This document shows, one piece after another, positions 25,501 through 35,000 of a stretch of DNA of 64,000 nucleotides (position 1 is the first letter of the stretch; every line of letters begins with the position of its first letter). Position numbers and translations under genes: made by a program. This DNA comes from an uncultured Candidatus Poseidoniales archaeon. GTDB taxonomy: Archaea; Thermoplasmatota; Poseidoniia; Poseidoniales; Thalassarchaeaceae. The DNA is taken from assembly GCA_902511005.1 (NCBI GenBank), contig CABXDN010000003.1, forward strand, positions 90,735 to 154,734, written 5' to 3'. The notes beneath the pieces were generated by a model. That model saw only the letters and a program-made list of their open reading frames with translations. It was not told the DNA's origin and ran no database searches.

Positions 25501-27661
25501 ATTGAGATGGACTCGTATTAATTCACCTCAGTTGAATAATGATGGCCTACTTCTAACGGGACAGACTCTTAACGATGCTTATGGGGTAGTTAACACACGA
25601 ATAATAACATCTAGCTCAGACAATTTAATGGGCATATTTGGAAACAATGCAGAAACCTCGTCTCAACCGATAGTGAACTTTAATTGGCCCAATAGAGATA
25701 TTATCTGGACTACTGATGATTGTTTAGATTCAGGCTCAATCGAGGACAAGTGGGATGTTTGTATGTGGTCAGAAAATGTCTGGGATGTTGAAATAAGTTC
25801 TGACCCCTCTGAATTAACTTTCGTACCATCTCAATCATTTAATACAAATTATCAGATAAATGCAATTCAATTGCCTGGAGAATCTGATATAGTGGTTATC
25901 GACGTACAAGATGTTCCTAATAATTGGTTTATTGATGCTGGCTTTGCAGGTACATATCAACATACGACTACATTAATAGAAAATCAAATGAATAATTTCG
26001 ATCTGTTCATTCGAGCGCCTAGTTTACTTCAAGTGAATGAAGATCAAGAATTTTGGGTAACGTTGTCAATTACTTCATCAACTAAAGATGAAGCATCTAT
26101 TATAAAATCAATTAAGATAAATCTTGTGAATGATGGCGACTGGAATGATGATGATTCTGATGGCATATCAGATGAACAAGACCTATGTCAATTCGGCGCT
26201 GAAGACTGGACATCAACTCCTCTTAATGATCATGATAGCGATGGATGTAGAGATTCTTCAGAAGACACAGACGACGATAATGATGGTTATTTAGACTCAG
26301 ATGATTTATGTCCATTCGGTCAAATTGGATTAATTTTAGACAATGATGGAGATGGTTGTGACGATATAGCAGAAGATATTGATAATGATGGCGATGGTGT
26401 AGTAAATAGTAATGATTTATGCCCTGATGGAGCCCAATATTGGGGAGAATTTGCAATCGATAACGATAATGATGGTTGCCGAGATGCCGATGAAGACGAT
26501 AATGATGATAACGACCCTTATCTGGATAGCGATGATGCTTGCAGTTCAGGTTATTCTTGGTGGGACGATTTATATTTCGACCATGATAATGACGGTTGTC
26601 ATGATGTATTTGACGATAATGACGATGATAATGACGGTATTCTCGATCGCGACGATTCTTGTCCGCAAGGCCTTGTCCTTTGGATTTCAAGCCCAGCAAC
26701 AGATCAAGATGGAGATGGGTGTCATGACTCGACTGAAGATGATGATATAGATAACGATGGTATTTTGAATCAATTTGACCAATGTTCAATGGGACTTAAT
26801 GGATGGATTTCTACGACATTAAATGATTGGGATTCAGACGGTTGTAACGATCTTCTCGAAGATATCGACGACGATAATGATGGATATTTGGACGTAAATG
26901 ATAATTGTATTAGAAGCCCAATGTATACAACTCAGGGAGGTTCAGATGGAGATTTAGATAATGACGGTTGTTTGGATAATTCTGAAGACCAGGATATAGA
27001 CAATGATGGAATAATGAATGACAACGATAATTGCCAAGACAACCCTTCGTTAGATTGGGTCTCATCAATCGCAGAAGATGCGGATAGAGACGGCTGTCAT
27101 GATGAAAATGAAGATGCAGATGACGATAATGACGGTGTTTTGGATACATTTGATTTATGCCCCAACAGTATAGAAAGCGGATTAGATTTAGATAATGATG
27201 GTTGTATTGATGACATAGAAGATTTTGATGATGATGGTGACGGAATACCCGATTCAAAGGATAGCTGTCCAAATGGCTTGACTAATTGGCAATCTTCTAA
27301 GTCAACAGACTTGGATAGAGATGGATGTATGGACTCAATTGAAGATGATAGCGTTGAGAGGAGTATTTTCCAACTTATGTCTTCTAGTTCAGTAGTTACA
27401 GCCGGAGTCTTTGGTATGACTATGATCTTACTTGCTGGTTTAGTTTTGATTCAAAGAAATAAACCAAGAGTAGGAGGTTTTTCCGATGACACTGCAGAGG
27501 TAGATGCAATGTATGCAAATCGTTCCCCTGTGTGGGGAGAGAATCGCACCAAGGAAAAGTTAGACGACTTAACTAAAGTAGGATATTCACCTGAAGTCGC
27601 TCTCGCAATTATAGAAAATGAAAAGAAAATAATTGATTCTTCTAATGAAAATCAATTATGA
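22508..27661 (+). CDS. Giant surface protein with Asp-rich thrombospondin type 3 repeats
   Basis: About 1717 residues from ATG 22508 (an upstream in-frame start at 22475 is less likely). The N terminus has a basic segment and a hydrophobic helix ('VSIALITLMIISVAVPMM'), a signal peptide or anchor. The ectodomain contains repeated 'HVVWVD' strands (near 22760, 22925, 23110, 25215) as in sialidase-like propellers, a region around 23815-23935 resembling a von Willebrand A fold but without a clear MIDAS, and a jelly-roll-like segment. From about 26140 to 27350 come some fifteen units of the type D-x-D-x-D-G-x-x-D with paired Cys, the calcium-binding type 3 repeat. A single C-terminal TM helix ('AGVFGMTMILLAGLVLIQ') precedes a cytosolic tail. 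Probably a calcium-dependent adhesion or sensing protein. Confidence 0.8.
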   Translation: MSSRKLTLENKHKSRVSIALITLMIISVAVPMMPNNSPILEYNEERYHTANGTLDDTSTSTLLSNLNTSNPIEVSGVMDDSQRVHLVWIENGTNPQLYYALISTSGVDTVLIASTPVGQNSSTAMSSPSLVIDSNYRTHIVWAITDTEILYTLLDSSLDDQDGSAGDIASMTLVSTYTIAVGTGVRNEPDIAIDSFDGIHVVWVDTYDAQSTFFGASLIYYAMFAFNTSGANSLSTMINNTIITPAIGYKGSPAISMGVNNTVIVVWEDTRGSLIEYVGLIDSSGSMTTEWLDMCAVFYGGNLSSGEYFQGVKPMLESASITVLETLYAISGQMSFASGQKNCEDAYEIGGYGDGPRDLSLGQNSTDTSGGIRALSDVMYNGSSYNIPSDWGYNSEMWGPGSTWACLSWRDNSGSIPGNPATPNDHQWNPNATRLIIPVSDEGPFGGDPSQESDDNQSIVEAHDACTKAGIIPIAIAGTSAYGPSTNTAGGSDSMVRSHMMDLVQCPGTTIGTYQRTCDDSTWGTKDAEGEMYLYPSNNMANFEGDFESGSLTNGWAASSTSNSPWTVETGNNGLVYSNVNLCDIGGTAGNPSFHSLNCTWYHPPALAFVELTVTVDNWPSEFSMDVILPNGTVDSYNSSDVSNYYNAVLTSYTDTGNYTIYLNDTYGDGGSSVSVDYPYVHQVNPPSTPISGTYSAQSGDISNGESSSLEFVGILADGIVSFSYNISSEANYDFLQFYIDGIQLAQWSGSQNGNFTTPVSLGQHTLMWKYVKDGSVSSGLDAAWIDDVIVPVANYTEELNALVNQIVSLTTGSGSTETFLTVLNPYSMLNSPRSGWSIGMPAITVDEETGEYIEDIGPSLDYVWQDDLGWSTIGHFVLVNDTRLTSGHGWSVNPEVNVDDSGNVHVVWVDGRDSMPGKGAPSQLHYMQLDLSRAGVLDGEADGLDLNQVAVVTNSAVPGSDMTYGANPRVDFDNDGSIHITWFESMEDPITDEERVELRWTRINSPQLNNDGLLLTGQTLNDAYGVVNTRIITSSSDNLMGIFGNNAETSSQPIVNFNWPNRDIIWTTDDCLDSGSIEDKWDVCMWSENVWDVEISSDPSELTFVPSQSFNTNYQINAIQLPGESDIVVIDVQDVPNNWFIDAGFAGTYQHTTTLIENQMNNFDLFIRAPSLLQVNEDQEFWVTLSITSSTKDEASIIKSIKINLVNDGDWNDDDSDGISDEQDLCQFGAEDWTSTPLNDHDSDGCRDSSEDTDDDNDGYLDSDDLCPFGQIGLILDNDGDGCDDIAEDIDNDGDGVVNSNDLCPDGAQYWGEFAIDNDNDGCRDADEDDNDDNDPYLDSDDACSSGYSWWDDLYFDHDNDGCHDVFDDNDDDNDGILDRDDSCPQGLVLWISSPATDQDGDGCHDSTEDDDIDNDGILNQFDQCSMGLNGWISTTLNDWDSDGCNDLLEDIDDDNDGYLDVNDNCIRSPMYTTQGGSDGDLDNDGCLDNSEDQDIDNDGIMNDNDNCQDNPSLDWVSSIAEDADRDGCHDENEDADDDNDGVLDTFDLCPNSIESGLDLDNDGCIDDIEDFDDDGDGIPDSKDSCPNGLTNWQSSKSTDLDRDGCMDSIEDDSVERSIFQLMSSSSVVTAGVFGMTMILLAGLVLIQRNKPRVGGFSDDTAEVDAMYANRSPVWGENRTKEKLDDLTKVGYSPEVALAIIENEKKIIDSSNENQL
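26139..27350 (+). repeat. Asp-rich Ca-binding tandem repeat region
   Basis: In-gene repeats dominated by GAT/GAC, AAT and GGT codons encode units such as 'DNDGDGCDDIAEDIDNDGDG' with a Cys in each half. Unit spacing is roughly 75-90 bases. Low sequence complexity opens long spurious frames on the opposite strand. Confidence 0.85.
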
Positions 27662-27694
27662 ATCATTTTCTTAACCTCTAGGGGCTACTGAAGC

Positions 27695-28354
27695 ATGAGG
27701 AAGTTGACCATGCGGGCAGTTAGAGTTGAATGCGCGACCTCTTCAATAAGTCATGATTTTCGAGTCCGGAAAGCACTCGAGTTCGTCAGCTGGGATTACC
27801 GTGGAAATCTGGGGATTATCGATGGAAAACTTAGATTAATGATTGAATGTATTACTACAGACTCGCAATGCTTGCCTCCCGGATTCAGCATTGGAGGCAT
27901 CTCAGTTGTAGAGGTATTAGAGGAATGGACATCGGACTACTTAACGCATCATCTATTAGTTCTAGAATTTAATTCTGAAATCATAAGAGATTTCTTTTCA
28001 GGGAATGATTTGTGCATTCTTGCAGGAACTAATTTAACCTCCTCAGGACTTGTTCTACAGTTTTCGGGCAGACAGTCATCTATTGTTAAAATATTAAATG
28101 CAATTCAAACAGAGATGCCATTTGAAAGAATAACAAGGGCGAAGAAATCTAAGGGTATTTCCAATATTAGTACGACTCTGCAACAGCATCGAATTATCAA
28201 AGTGGCGCATACAAATGGATGGTATGAAGTGCCAAAAAAGACTTCAATAAGAGATATTGCTGCGAAATTAGGATTATCCAAATCTACTGTCGCCGAACAA
28301 CTTGTAAAGGCCGAAGGAGAAATTGTCAGAGGCTTCCTTAACAATTCAAAATGA
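27695..28354 (+). CDS. HTH_10 (bacterio-opsin-activator-like) transcriptional regulator
   Basis: 219 residues. The C-terminal 60 residues match the HTH_10 pattern common in archaea: 'LQQHRIIKVAHTNGWYEVP', 'TSIRDIAAKLGLSKSTVAEQL', 'KAEGEIV'. The N-terminal 150 residues form an alpha/beta domain of unknown ligand ('VECATSSISHDFRV', 'VLEFNSEIIRDFF'). It starts 33 bases after the giant surface-protein gene on the same strand and may belong to its transcription unit or control it. The start could also be the ATG at 27710. Confidence 0.85.
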   Translation: MRKLTMRAVRVECATSSISHDFRVRKALEFVSWDYRGNLGIIDGKLRLMIECITTDSQCLPPGFSIGGISVVEVLEEWTSDYLTHHLLVLEFNSEIIRDFFSGNDLCILAGTNLTSSGLVLQFSGRQSSIVKILNAIQTEMPFERITRAKKSKGISNISTTLQQHRIIKVAHTNGWYEVPKKTSIRDIAAKLGLSKSTVAEQLVKAEGEIVRGFLNNSK

Positions 28355-28414
28355 ATCATATTTAGTCTACTTTCTTAGGTAAGAAATACTCCGCTCAAAT
28401 CAAGAGAGATTTTT

Positions 28415-28840
28415 ATGTCCGTAATTCCAGCAACAACATTACAGCAATTTATTGGTATGGATGATTATGAAAAAAGATTAGCAATTGACCGCATCGCTAG
28501 AGAATTAGGAATATCTAGTGCCGCTATCGAAGCAGAGATAAATGACTTTGAGAAAGACGGTTTTTCATCAAAAAATGATATTGTTCAATCTGAAATTCCC
28601 GAAGCAAAGTCAAACTTTACAGAGAATCAAGAGTCCCGAGAAGGCTCCCCTAAATTCATAAATGATGCACATAAATATCGATTTACTTATGATCCAAGTA
28701 GGGATGCTAAAGAACGCCAATCCAAAGTCAATCAGGCAATTCTTTGCCCGCATTGCAATGTAGGGATAGGAATACCCCCCATCCGTCCAATAAAAGTCAT
28801 GTGCCCTTCATGTCGAATCGAATCATTATTTGAAAATTAA
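28415..28840 (+). CDS. Small zinc-ribbon protein
   Basis: 141 residues. The N-terminal part is helical ('MDDYEKRLAIDRIARELGIS', an HTH-like pattern), the middle polar and disordered, and the C terminus a four-cysteine zinc ribbon: Cys111-Cys114 ('CPHC') and Cys130-Cys133 ('CPSC'). Function unknown; the combination of a small helical DNA-binding-like domain and a ribbon suggests a nucleic-acid or transcription-associated role. Its stop abuts the converging DUF373 gene. Confidence 0.65.
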   Translation: MSVIPATTLQQFIGMDDYEKRLAIDRIARELGISSAAIEAEINDFEKDGFSSKNDIVQSEIPEAKSNFTENQESREGSPKFINDAHKYRFTYDPSRDAKERQSKVNQAILCPHCNVGIGIPPIRPIKVMCPSCRIESLFEN

Positions 28841-29965
28841 TCAAACTCCCCAAAATTTGTTATTGGAGAGCTCCTCTTCTTCTTTAGTTATCGACTCAAC
28901 AGCCGTCTTCAGTAAATAGTATAGTACAAGAGTAAATAACGGTAAAGACCAGTCTTTTGAAACCGTATCAAAGTTCACTATATATGATTGAGAATCAAGA
29001 ATTAGAATTAACACTCCAAGTGAGGCATCAGCAATAGTATAAACAATCGCACCTCTACCAAATAGAATCATCGATCTGCCAGTATATGTCCCTTCTCCCC
29101 ATCTAACAATGCCTATTGCTAGAGCGAATGAGAATACGGCCACAACAAGCCATTGTAACGCCTCACCTATTGCAGTCGTCCAGATGAATGCATTCGAGGA
29201 GCCACTATATGCTTCAACATCAGAGAAAACTTGAAACATCGTAATACCTGCTAAGAAAACAGAAAATATTGACATTGCCCATAACATAGATGAAAATATG
29301 CCTTTTTGCGCACTATCTCTTAGATCTACCATCAATCTCTCCAATTGTTCTTCCCAACCTAGCCCCTTAGAAAGAATCCAAATCCCCACTAATAATGGCA
29401 TTATTCCAATTAATACCTTCCCATTAGGTAAAATTAAACCAAGTCCAATAATCATTAAAAATATAGAAATTGGTACTAATAACCTTGCCCTCCAACGGGG
29501 GTCATCAATGGCCTTAGCGATATAATAATACGTAGATTCGATACCTTTTGATTGTCTAACAATTATTTTTTCGACATGATCTACTCGAATTCGAGATGTA
29601 ATAATCGGCATTGAAGCTTCGTCATCTGCCCCATCCGTGACGAGAATAGCAACATCTGGTTGAAATTCTTTAATCACCTCATCTAATTGGCTTGCTATGG
29701 CTCTATCACTTCTCGGACCTACGCGGACATCTCCTGTGAGTATGGCCACCTCTACTTCATCATTTGAGTCAACATTCTCAATTAATCTGTCATAGTGGTG
29801 TAAAGCACCTAGAATTGCATTTGTATCAGATTCTTCTGGATCTGCAATTCCAAGTTTTATTGCTGCCGTAATGGTAGGTTTGCGACCTAATACTGGCCCC
29901 CTTATTGCTGCTTTAACGCCAAGGTCGTTATCTCTATCAACTGTTAGAACTAATGTCCGCACCAT
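28841..29965 (-). CDS. DUF373 archaeal membrane protein
   Basis: 374 residues. The N-terminal cytosolic domain begins 'LVLTVDRDNDLGVKAAIRGPVLGR' and contains 'AILTGDVRVG' and 'VAILVTDGADDEA', the recognisable DUF373 core, a DHH- or receiver-like alpha/beta fold. Then come five to six transmembrane helices (about 160-200, 225-245, 262-285, 295-315, 340-358). The family is nearly restricted to archaea and has no assigned function. It is convergent with the zinc-ribbon gene and separated by 70 bases from priL. Confidence 0.83.
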   Translation of the reverse strand: MVRTLVLTVDRDNDLGVKAAIRGPVLGRKPTITAAIKLGIADPEESDTNAILGALHHYDRLIENVDSNDEVEVAILTGDVRVGPRSDRAIASQLDEVIKEFQPDVAILVTDGADDEASMPIITSRIRVDHVEKIIVRQSKGIESTYYYIAKAIDDPRWRARLLVPISIFLMIIGLGLILPNGKVLIGIMPLLVGIWILSKGLGWEEQLERLMVDLRDSAQKGIFSSMLWAMSIFSVFLAGITMFQVFSDVEAYSGSSNAFIWTTAIGEALQWLVVAVFSFALAIGIVRWGEGTYTGRSMILFGRGAIVYTIADASLGVLILILDSQSYIVNFDTVSKDWSLPLFTLVLYYLLKTAVESITKEEEELSNNKFWGV

Positions 29966-30035
29966 TCGAGTTCACCTCCAATAGAATAGTCTTAACGAAA
30001 GTTACCTATGAAGAATTGTCTTAATTGTATGTATT

Positions 30036-31181
30036 TCATTCAGTTTTATCCGTAATTACAGTCCCGCCAGTTTCTTGAAAGCGACGTCTCTGTTTTGCTT
30101 TCAGATATTTCAGAGGATGTGTAAGCCATTCTTGATCACAAAGTCGGTCATCCCCTGGAGAAACAGGACATCTTGCACTTGTTTTTAGAGCGGCACATCC
30201 ATGAGGCGTATATTTTCCTTCGAATATTTGATTAATCTGATAACTTGTAGTATCCGCATTGTAATCTGGAGCATTGGCAAAGAATCCACAAGTCTGTTCT
30301 TGACTCAATCCCATTGCTAGAGACATGGACGCCAAGAAAAGTCGGCCAGTATGATTCACGTTCACACCCTGACTTAATTCACCTACTGCCGACTCAAAAC
30401 AGGGAGGCCAATCTGCTCTAATGGAGGCATTCATAGGCATCTCTTCCTTTACTTGTTCAGATAGCAATTTGGTAACTCTTTCAACCGGATCAATGAATAA
30501 TTGTGCGAATGAATCATCCATCTTATTCATTCTTTCAACACAGCTATTTGTTAAATCTTCACGGATTCTTTCTTTAATCAATCTTGCAGTTCGTTTCCTA
30601 CTCGATTCACCTGCGCCTGAATTCATACATACCCAACCTTCTTTTAATGGCCTATTTATTAACCTCCAATAATTCCCTGAAATACGTGGACACAACTCTA
30701 TAAAATCACTAATTGGAACCCAATAAGTCACCTCTCCTCCGGCTCTTTCTCTTACTTCTTTAATGTCGGAAAGGTAAGATCTTGCTAAAATATCAAAATT
30801 TTCCTTATCCATTCCAAATAATTGATCAGCCCTACTAGCTTCCCCCTCTACCCATCGCGCCAATAATCTTTCATTAAATGAAGCACATACTACTAACATC
30901 GCATAAAAAAACGACAGCGATTCAGTCATTTTTCCAAGATCTGATGACAAATCAATTGTGGTAGCACTATCGACCCCTTCCTTATGCATCACTGATTCCA
31001 ATAGCCTAACTCTTCCTCTTGATCTCACTTCTTCCAGCCAATGAGCTTCAATTAGGTCCTCTACCGTTATTCCATTTTTTTCAAGAATTACTCTAAGAAA
31101 TGTAGCTCCTTGAGGAAGGAAAGGATACCTAGCCATTAACGCCTCATCATCGATGCTCGGTTTGGTGAGCGGCGTCGGCAT
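30036..31181 (-). CDS. priL: DNA primase large subunit PriL
   Basis: Regulatory subunit of archaeal primase, which starts Okazaki fragments. 381 residues. The C-terminal iron-sulfur domain is clear: Cys261 ('WPPCFESAV'), Cys298 ('QTCGFFANAPDYNADTTSYQI' region), Cys329 ('HGCAALKT') and Cys338 ('ARCPV') can ligate the [4Fe-4S] cluster, with an extra Cys348. The N-terminal half is helical. Start is ATG 31181, ten bases from the divergent mptE-like gene. PolD large subunit lies close by at 32.0-36.0 kb, giving a replication gene neighbourhood; the catalytic subunit PriS is not in the window. Confidence 0.92.
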   Translation of the reverse strand: MPTPLTKPSIDDEALMARYPFLPQGATFLRVILEKNGITVEDLIEAHWLEEVRSRGRVRLLESVMHKEGVDSATTIDLSSDLGKMTESLSFFYAMLVVCASFNERLLARWVEGEASRADQLFGMDKENFDILARSYLSDIKEVRERAGGEVTYWVPISDFIELCPRISGNYWRLINRPLKEGWVCMNSGAGESSRKRTARLIKERIREDLTNSCVERMNKMDDSFAQLFIDPVERVTKLLSEQVKEEMPMNASIRADWPPCFESAVGELSQGVNVNHTGRLFLASMSLAMGLSQEQTCGFFANAPDYNADTTSYQINQIFEGKYTPHGCAALKTSARCPVSPGDDRLCDQEWLTHPLKYLKAKQRRRFQETGGTVITDKTE

Positions 31182-31247
31182 ATTACTGTCATGAACGACG
31201 AGGGTTCTTCAATACTCACCGTCTCCTTCCACTGGAGACGAGGTCTA

Positions 31248-32003
31248 ATGTCAACAAATATTGGAATCCTCGCTGTTGATAAAAAATTAATCATGATACA
31301 GGATGAGGTAAGGAAATTTTTTGAGTGGGACATGAAATCTGATCTAGATAGCGCTCTAGAGATGTTGTCTTTTGTCGAGGGCTATCCAATTGATATATGG
31401 AAGAGGCCACAAAGATTAGTTACTCTAGCAAATTTACGTAGGAGACTAGTGTTACGAGATACAAGAATAGCGGTTCTTGGTGCAGCAGTTGAAGAATCCG
31501 AGGTCATATCAATCTTAGATTCTTCAACACTATTAGTCGCAGCAGATGGGGCAGTAGGCGTACTTTCTTCATTATCTGAATCAATCTCTGAAAGGGCATG
31601 GGCTCGTCTTGTTTGTATTGTTAGTGATGCCGACGGAGGGGAGGGGACAATTGAAGCGGTAAAAAGAGGAATACCTGTAATATTACATGCCCATGGAGAT
31701 AATTTTGAGTCATGGAAAACTCTTTTAGACACTGCATCTAGAAATTCATTCCCTCCTAGATTAGTGCTTACTCATCAAACACCCGGTGAAATTAATGGAA
31801 TGTATAATCCAGGAGGTTTTACTGACGGCGACCGCGCAATTTGCTTTTTACTAGCATTGGGCGTACCGATTGAAAAAATTTCTTTACTAGGAACTCGGAC
31901 AGATATAGTGGGAAAATGGTCAGGAGTAACCAAACCTGCTGAGAAAATAATCAAGTTAGAATGGATGGCTAAAGTTTTAGATATTATAGGCATAGAATAC
32001 TAA
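31248..32003 (+). CDS. mptE: 6-hydroxymethylpterin diphosphokinase MptE-like
   Basis: Archaeal-type pterin pyrophosphokinase family (DUF115), which activates 6-hydroxymethyl-dihydropterin in folate or methanopterin synthesis. The active-site block 'CIVSDADGGEGTIEAVKRG' with 'PVILHAHGDN' is characteristic, and 'NPGGFTDGDRAICFLLALG' is the second conserved region. About 251 residues from ATG 31248, which has AGGT just upstream; in-frame starts at 31191 and 31293 are also possible. It is divergent from priL and its stop abuts the converging polymerase gene. Confidence 0.85.
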   Translation: MSTNIGILAVDKKLIMIQDEVRKFFEWDMKSDLDSALEMLSFVEGYPIDIWKRPQRLVTLANLRRRLVLRDTRIAVLGAAVEESEVISILDSSTLLVAADGAVGVLSSLSESISERAWARLVCIVSDADGGEGTIEAVKRGIPVILHAHGDNFESWKTLLDTASRNSFPPRLVLTHQTPGEINGMYNPGGFTDGDRAICFLLALGVPIEKISLLGTRTDIVGKWSGVTKPAEKIIKLEWMAKVLDIIGIEY

Positions 32004-35000
32004 TCACAAGAAATCGCCTAAAGTCATCACAGTGACACGATCATTATTGAATAATGAATCAGTACTCTCAGTTAACCATTTAACCCGCTGTTCTGTATAC
32101 ATATCAACTCCATAATTTTGAATAATTCCTTCTGTAACTTTGATGTATTTTCTCACGGCTCCCTCAGAAACAGTTAGTATGACATTTCCTCCGCATTCAG
32201 TAGTATCTTCCCCTCTTCTAGCAGACAACCCACCAATTTCTAATTTACGTCTTTGAATACATTTTCCTGCCAGAGGCATTCTTCTATATTTTTCTCCGCA
32301 TTTCACACATCTAACTTTCTGTCTAGTAAATGCTACAAGATTTCCTCTTAAATCTGGTAAAAAATGAGACTCAATAACTTGTGAAGCCACCTTTTCGACC
32401 CTAACGCTCCTCAATAAACTTCCAATAGCCAATTGCCCATTCATCTTATCTTCCATTGATTTCAAGGTTTTATATGAGGAATTAGTAGGCCCTGCGTCCA
32501 AATTTCCTGATTCATGAGTCCACCCATATCCTCGTAAATCTCCTATGGTGCCCAAACGAGACTCTACTGTTTCCACGAGATTACTAAGTTCATTAGGATG
32601 TGGTTGCTTGAGTGTTTCCTCGTAAAATCTTCTTGAATAATTATGCGAACAATCCACATTAAGAGCCTCTTTATCTATTTCACTAGGATTTAATCTAGTA
32701 GTTAGAACAAGGGGCGCATCCATTCTCCCACCTCTCCCCGAGGGTAAGATATGTTTTGAAAAATTTAGCAAACCATCCATTAGCATCAGTATACTATCTT
32801 CGTCTCCATCGCAATTCCTTCTTTTTGCAGCATGGAAAAGTGGATGCGCGTATCCTGCAGAGGCTTTCGTCCAGCCAATTATTCGACACAAAACCCCTCC
32901 AGAGGTATGAGGAGCAAGTCCTATTGCCAATGAGCCAACAATATCTTCAACACTTTTGACATTATAAAAAGGCTTCATTTTATAGAATCTAACTAATAGG
33001 TCATCTACAAAATTACAAGTCGAGATCAGATGTTCTTCAGCATTTAGAGAGGGTATAATATCTTGAGGGAATAATTCTAAAATTTGGTCGTCTGATGATA
33101 ATTTTTCGCCAAAAACATCTTTTTCATAACCTAAGTCGTATAATTTCTTCCAAGAAGTATATATTTCCTTAGGCTTGAAATGAGTAACTGGAACATCAAT
33201 CATATCGTATCTCGAGGTTCCATCTCGGAATACAGAAACTCCATGTTTACCACGAAGAATACCTTTTTCAATAGGTTCTGGCGTTTGGCCTACTGAGAGC
33301 AACTCTTTCTGCGCCTTGATCATTTTAGGTAATCTATCTAAGCCCAATGATCTTCTTTTCACTTCCAGTAATTTATCTAATTCGACAGTGGTTCTTTCTC
33401 CTTTCCTTCTCCTATTATTGCTCCCTCTAGATTTCCTCTCAATCGTTTTACCGCCACACTCTGTAGCTTCACCCGCTAGAATTCTATTGTGACAAATAAG
33501 ATTAGGGGACTCTTTTCCACACTCTTGACAAATCCTTCTTCCCATTTCAACTCGAATTCTTCCTTTACTAGCAGCCTGTATTAGTAATTTCTGTGAACCA
33601 CCATTTTCACCAATAGGATATAACGCATGAGTTACTGGTTTCAATTCTCTTCTTGCTGATTTTTCCGGTCTACCCATCCTAGCTCCAATTCTACAAGGTA
33701 CAGAATCTTCCCATCTAAAATTTGAAACTTTTCTCACGATCCAAAGGCTTCTTTCCACTTCATTTTCATCGATTAGAATTTTTGATTTAGATAATTCTTC
33801 GATATTATCTGTTCCACTGTCTACAATCTTCATTGCTGCCTTTTCTCCAGCCTTTTCAGTTTCCTGGATATTCATTCCAGCCTGCCGCGCCGCAGTAGTC
33901 GCTACAATCCTTTCTAGATCTCTTTCGTGTTCTAATTCTTCAACACGTTTAGATTCGTGATTAATTATTGAATAAGCGTTTTGTATTTTTTGAACTCTTT
34001 GTTCAATATGTGATTCAACATCTGTTTTTTTCCTGATATTTTGTTGATGAGTTTCTAATCCAAGTCCTTCTAAGAGTGATTCCCAATTTTTTTCGATAAT
34101 TATATTCCCCTCTTCATGAAAATGCTCTACCCCCAGAGTCATCAGAGATGATTTTAGCACTCCATTATTTTTAACATCCGTCCATCTTGGCCATTTTTTA
34201 GATATTTGAAGTGGCAATTCATTTTCCTTTAGAGCATCTTCACGCGGCCAACTTGATGCTACTTGAGGTATACAAATACTCCCATCGACAATTTTTGAAT
34301 TTGTTAAGTGATGAATCATCACAGGTATGAATGTCATTGGTAAATCGGACCACCATAGATTCCATGGTGGAGGAATAGCGGTTCCATATTCTAATGATAT
34401 TAATTTTATTTTTTCCCAATCTAATTCTAATTCTCGGAGATGCATTACCCATTTACGTTTCCTCCATTTCCTATCTAATGGATTTTCGCCACCTCTCTTT
34501 ATTGCCCCATTAAACGGCAACCCATCTGGTAACGAACTTCGTTCTATACCCAATATATTAGCAAAATTTTGTACTTTCATAGGCATATCCAAAGATTCAA
34601 CTAAATCTGAAGCCCACCAATCTTTATTATACGCCGAAGGCACTAAATTTTTATTATTTTCAAGGAATTCGCCGTAACCAATCAATATTTCCCCAGCATC
34701 CCAAATAGATTTGACATTAGAGACATTTAATCTCCAGTCTTCCAGATTTCTAATTTTTCGGAATCCTCCATCTTCCATTAATACGGTGGGACCATCTATT
34801 TCTGAGCAAGGAGTTACCGCACACGCTTTCCCAGGTCTTTCGATTTTCATCTGTGTACCTACTGCTAGAAATCCTCCCATGGCTTCCATTGTGATCGGAT
34901 TCATCCCTGCTGCAGCTAAACCGGTAATCCGACTTCTTCCATATCTAAGTCTGAATCCGCCGGGTTGATTTGGTTCACCAAACACAGGTCTTCCTGCAAT

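Noticed and set aside
26223..27272. Long minus-strand frames opposite the Asp-rich repeats
   Set aside because: They encode His/Tyr/Arg-rich low-complexity peptides that mirror the GAT/AAT repeat on the plus strand.
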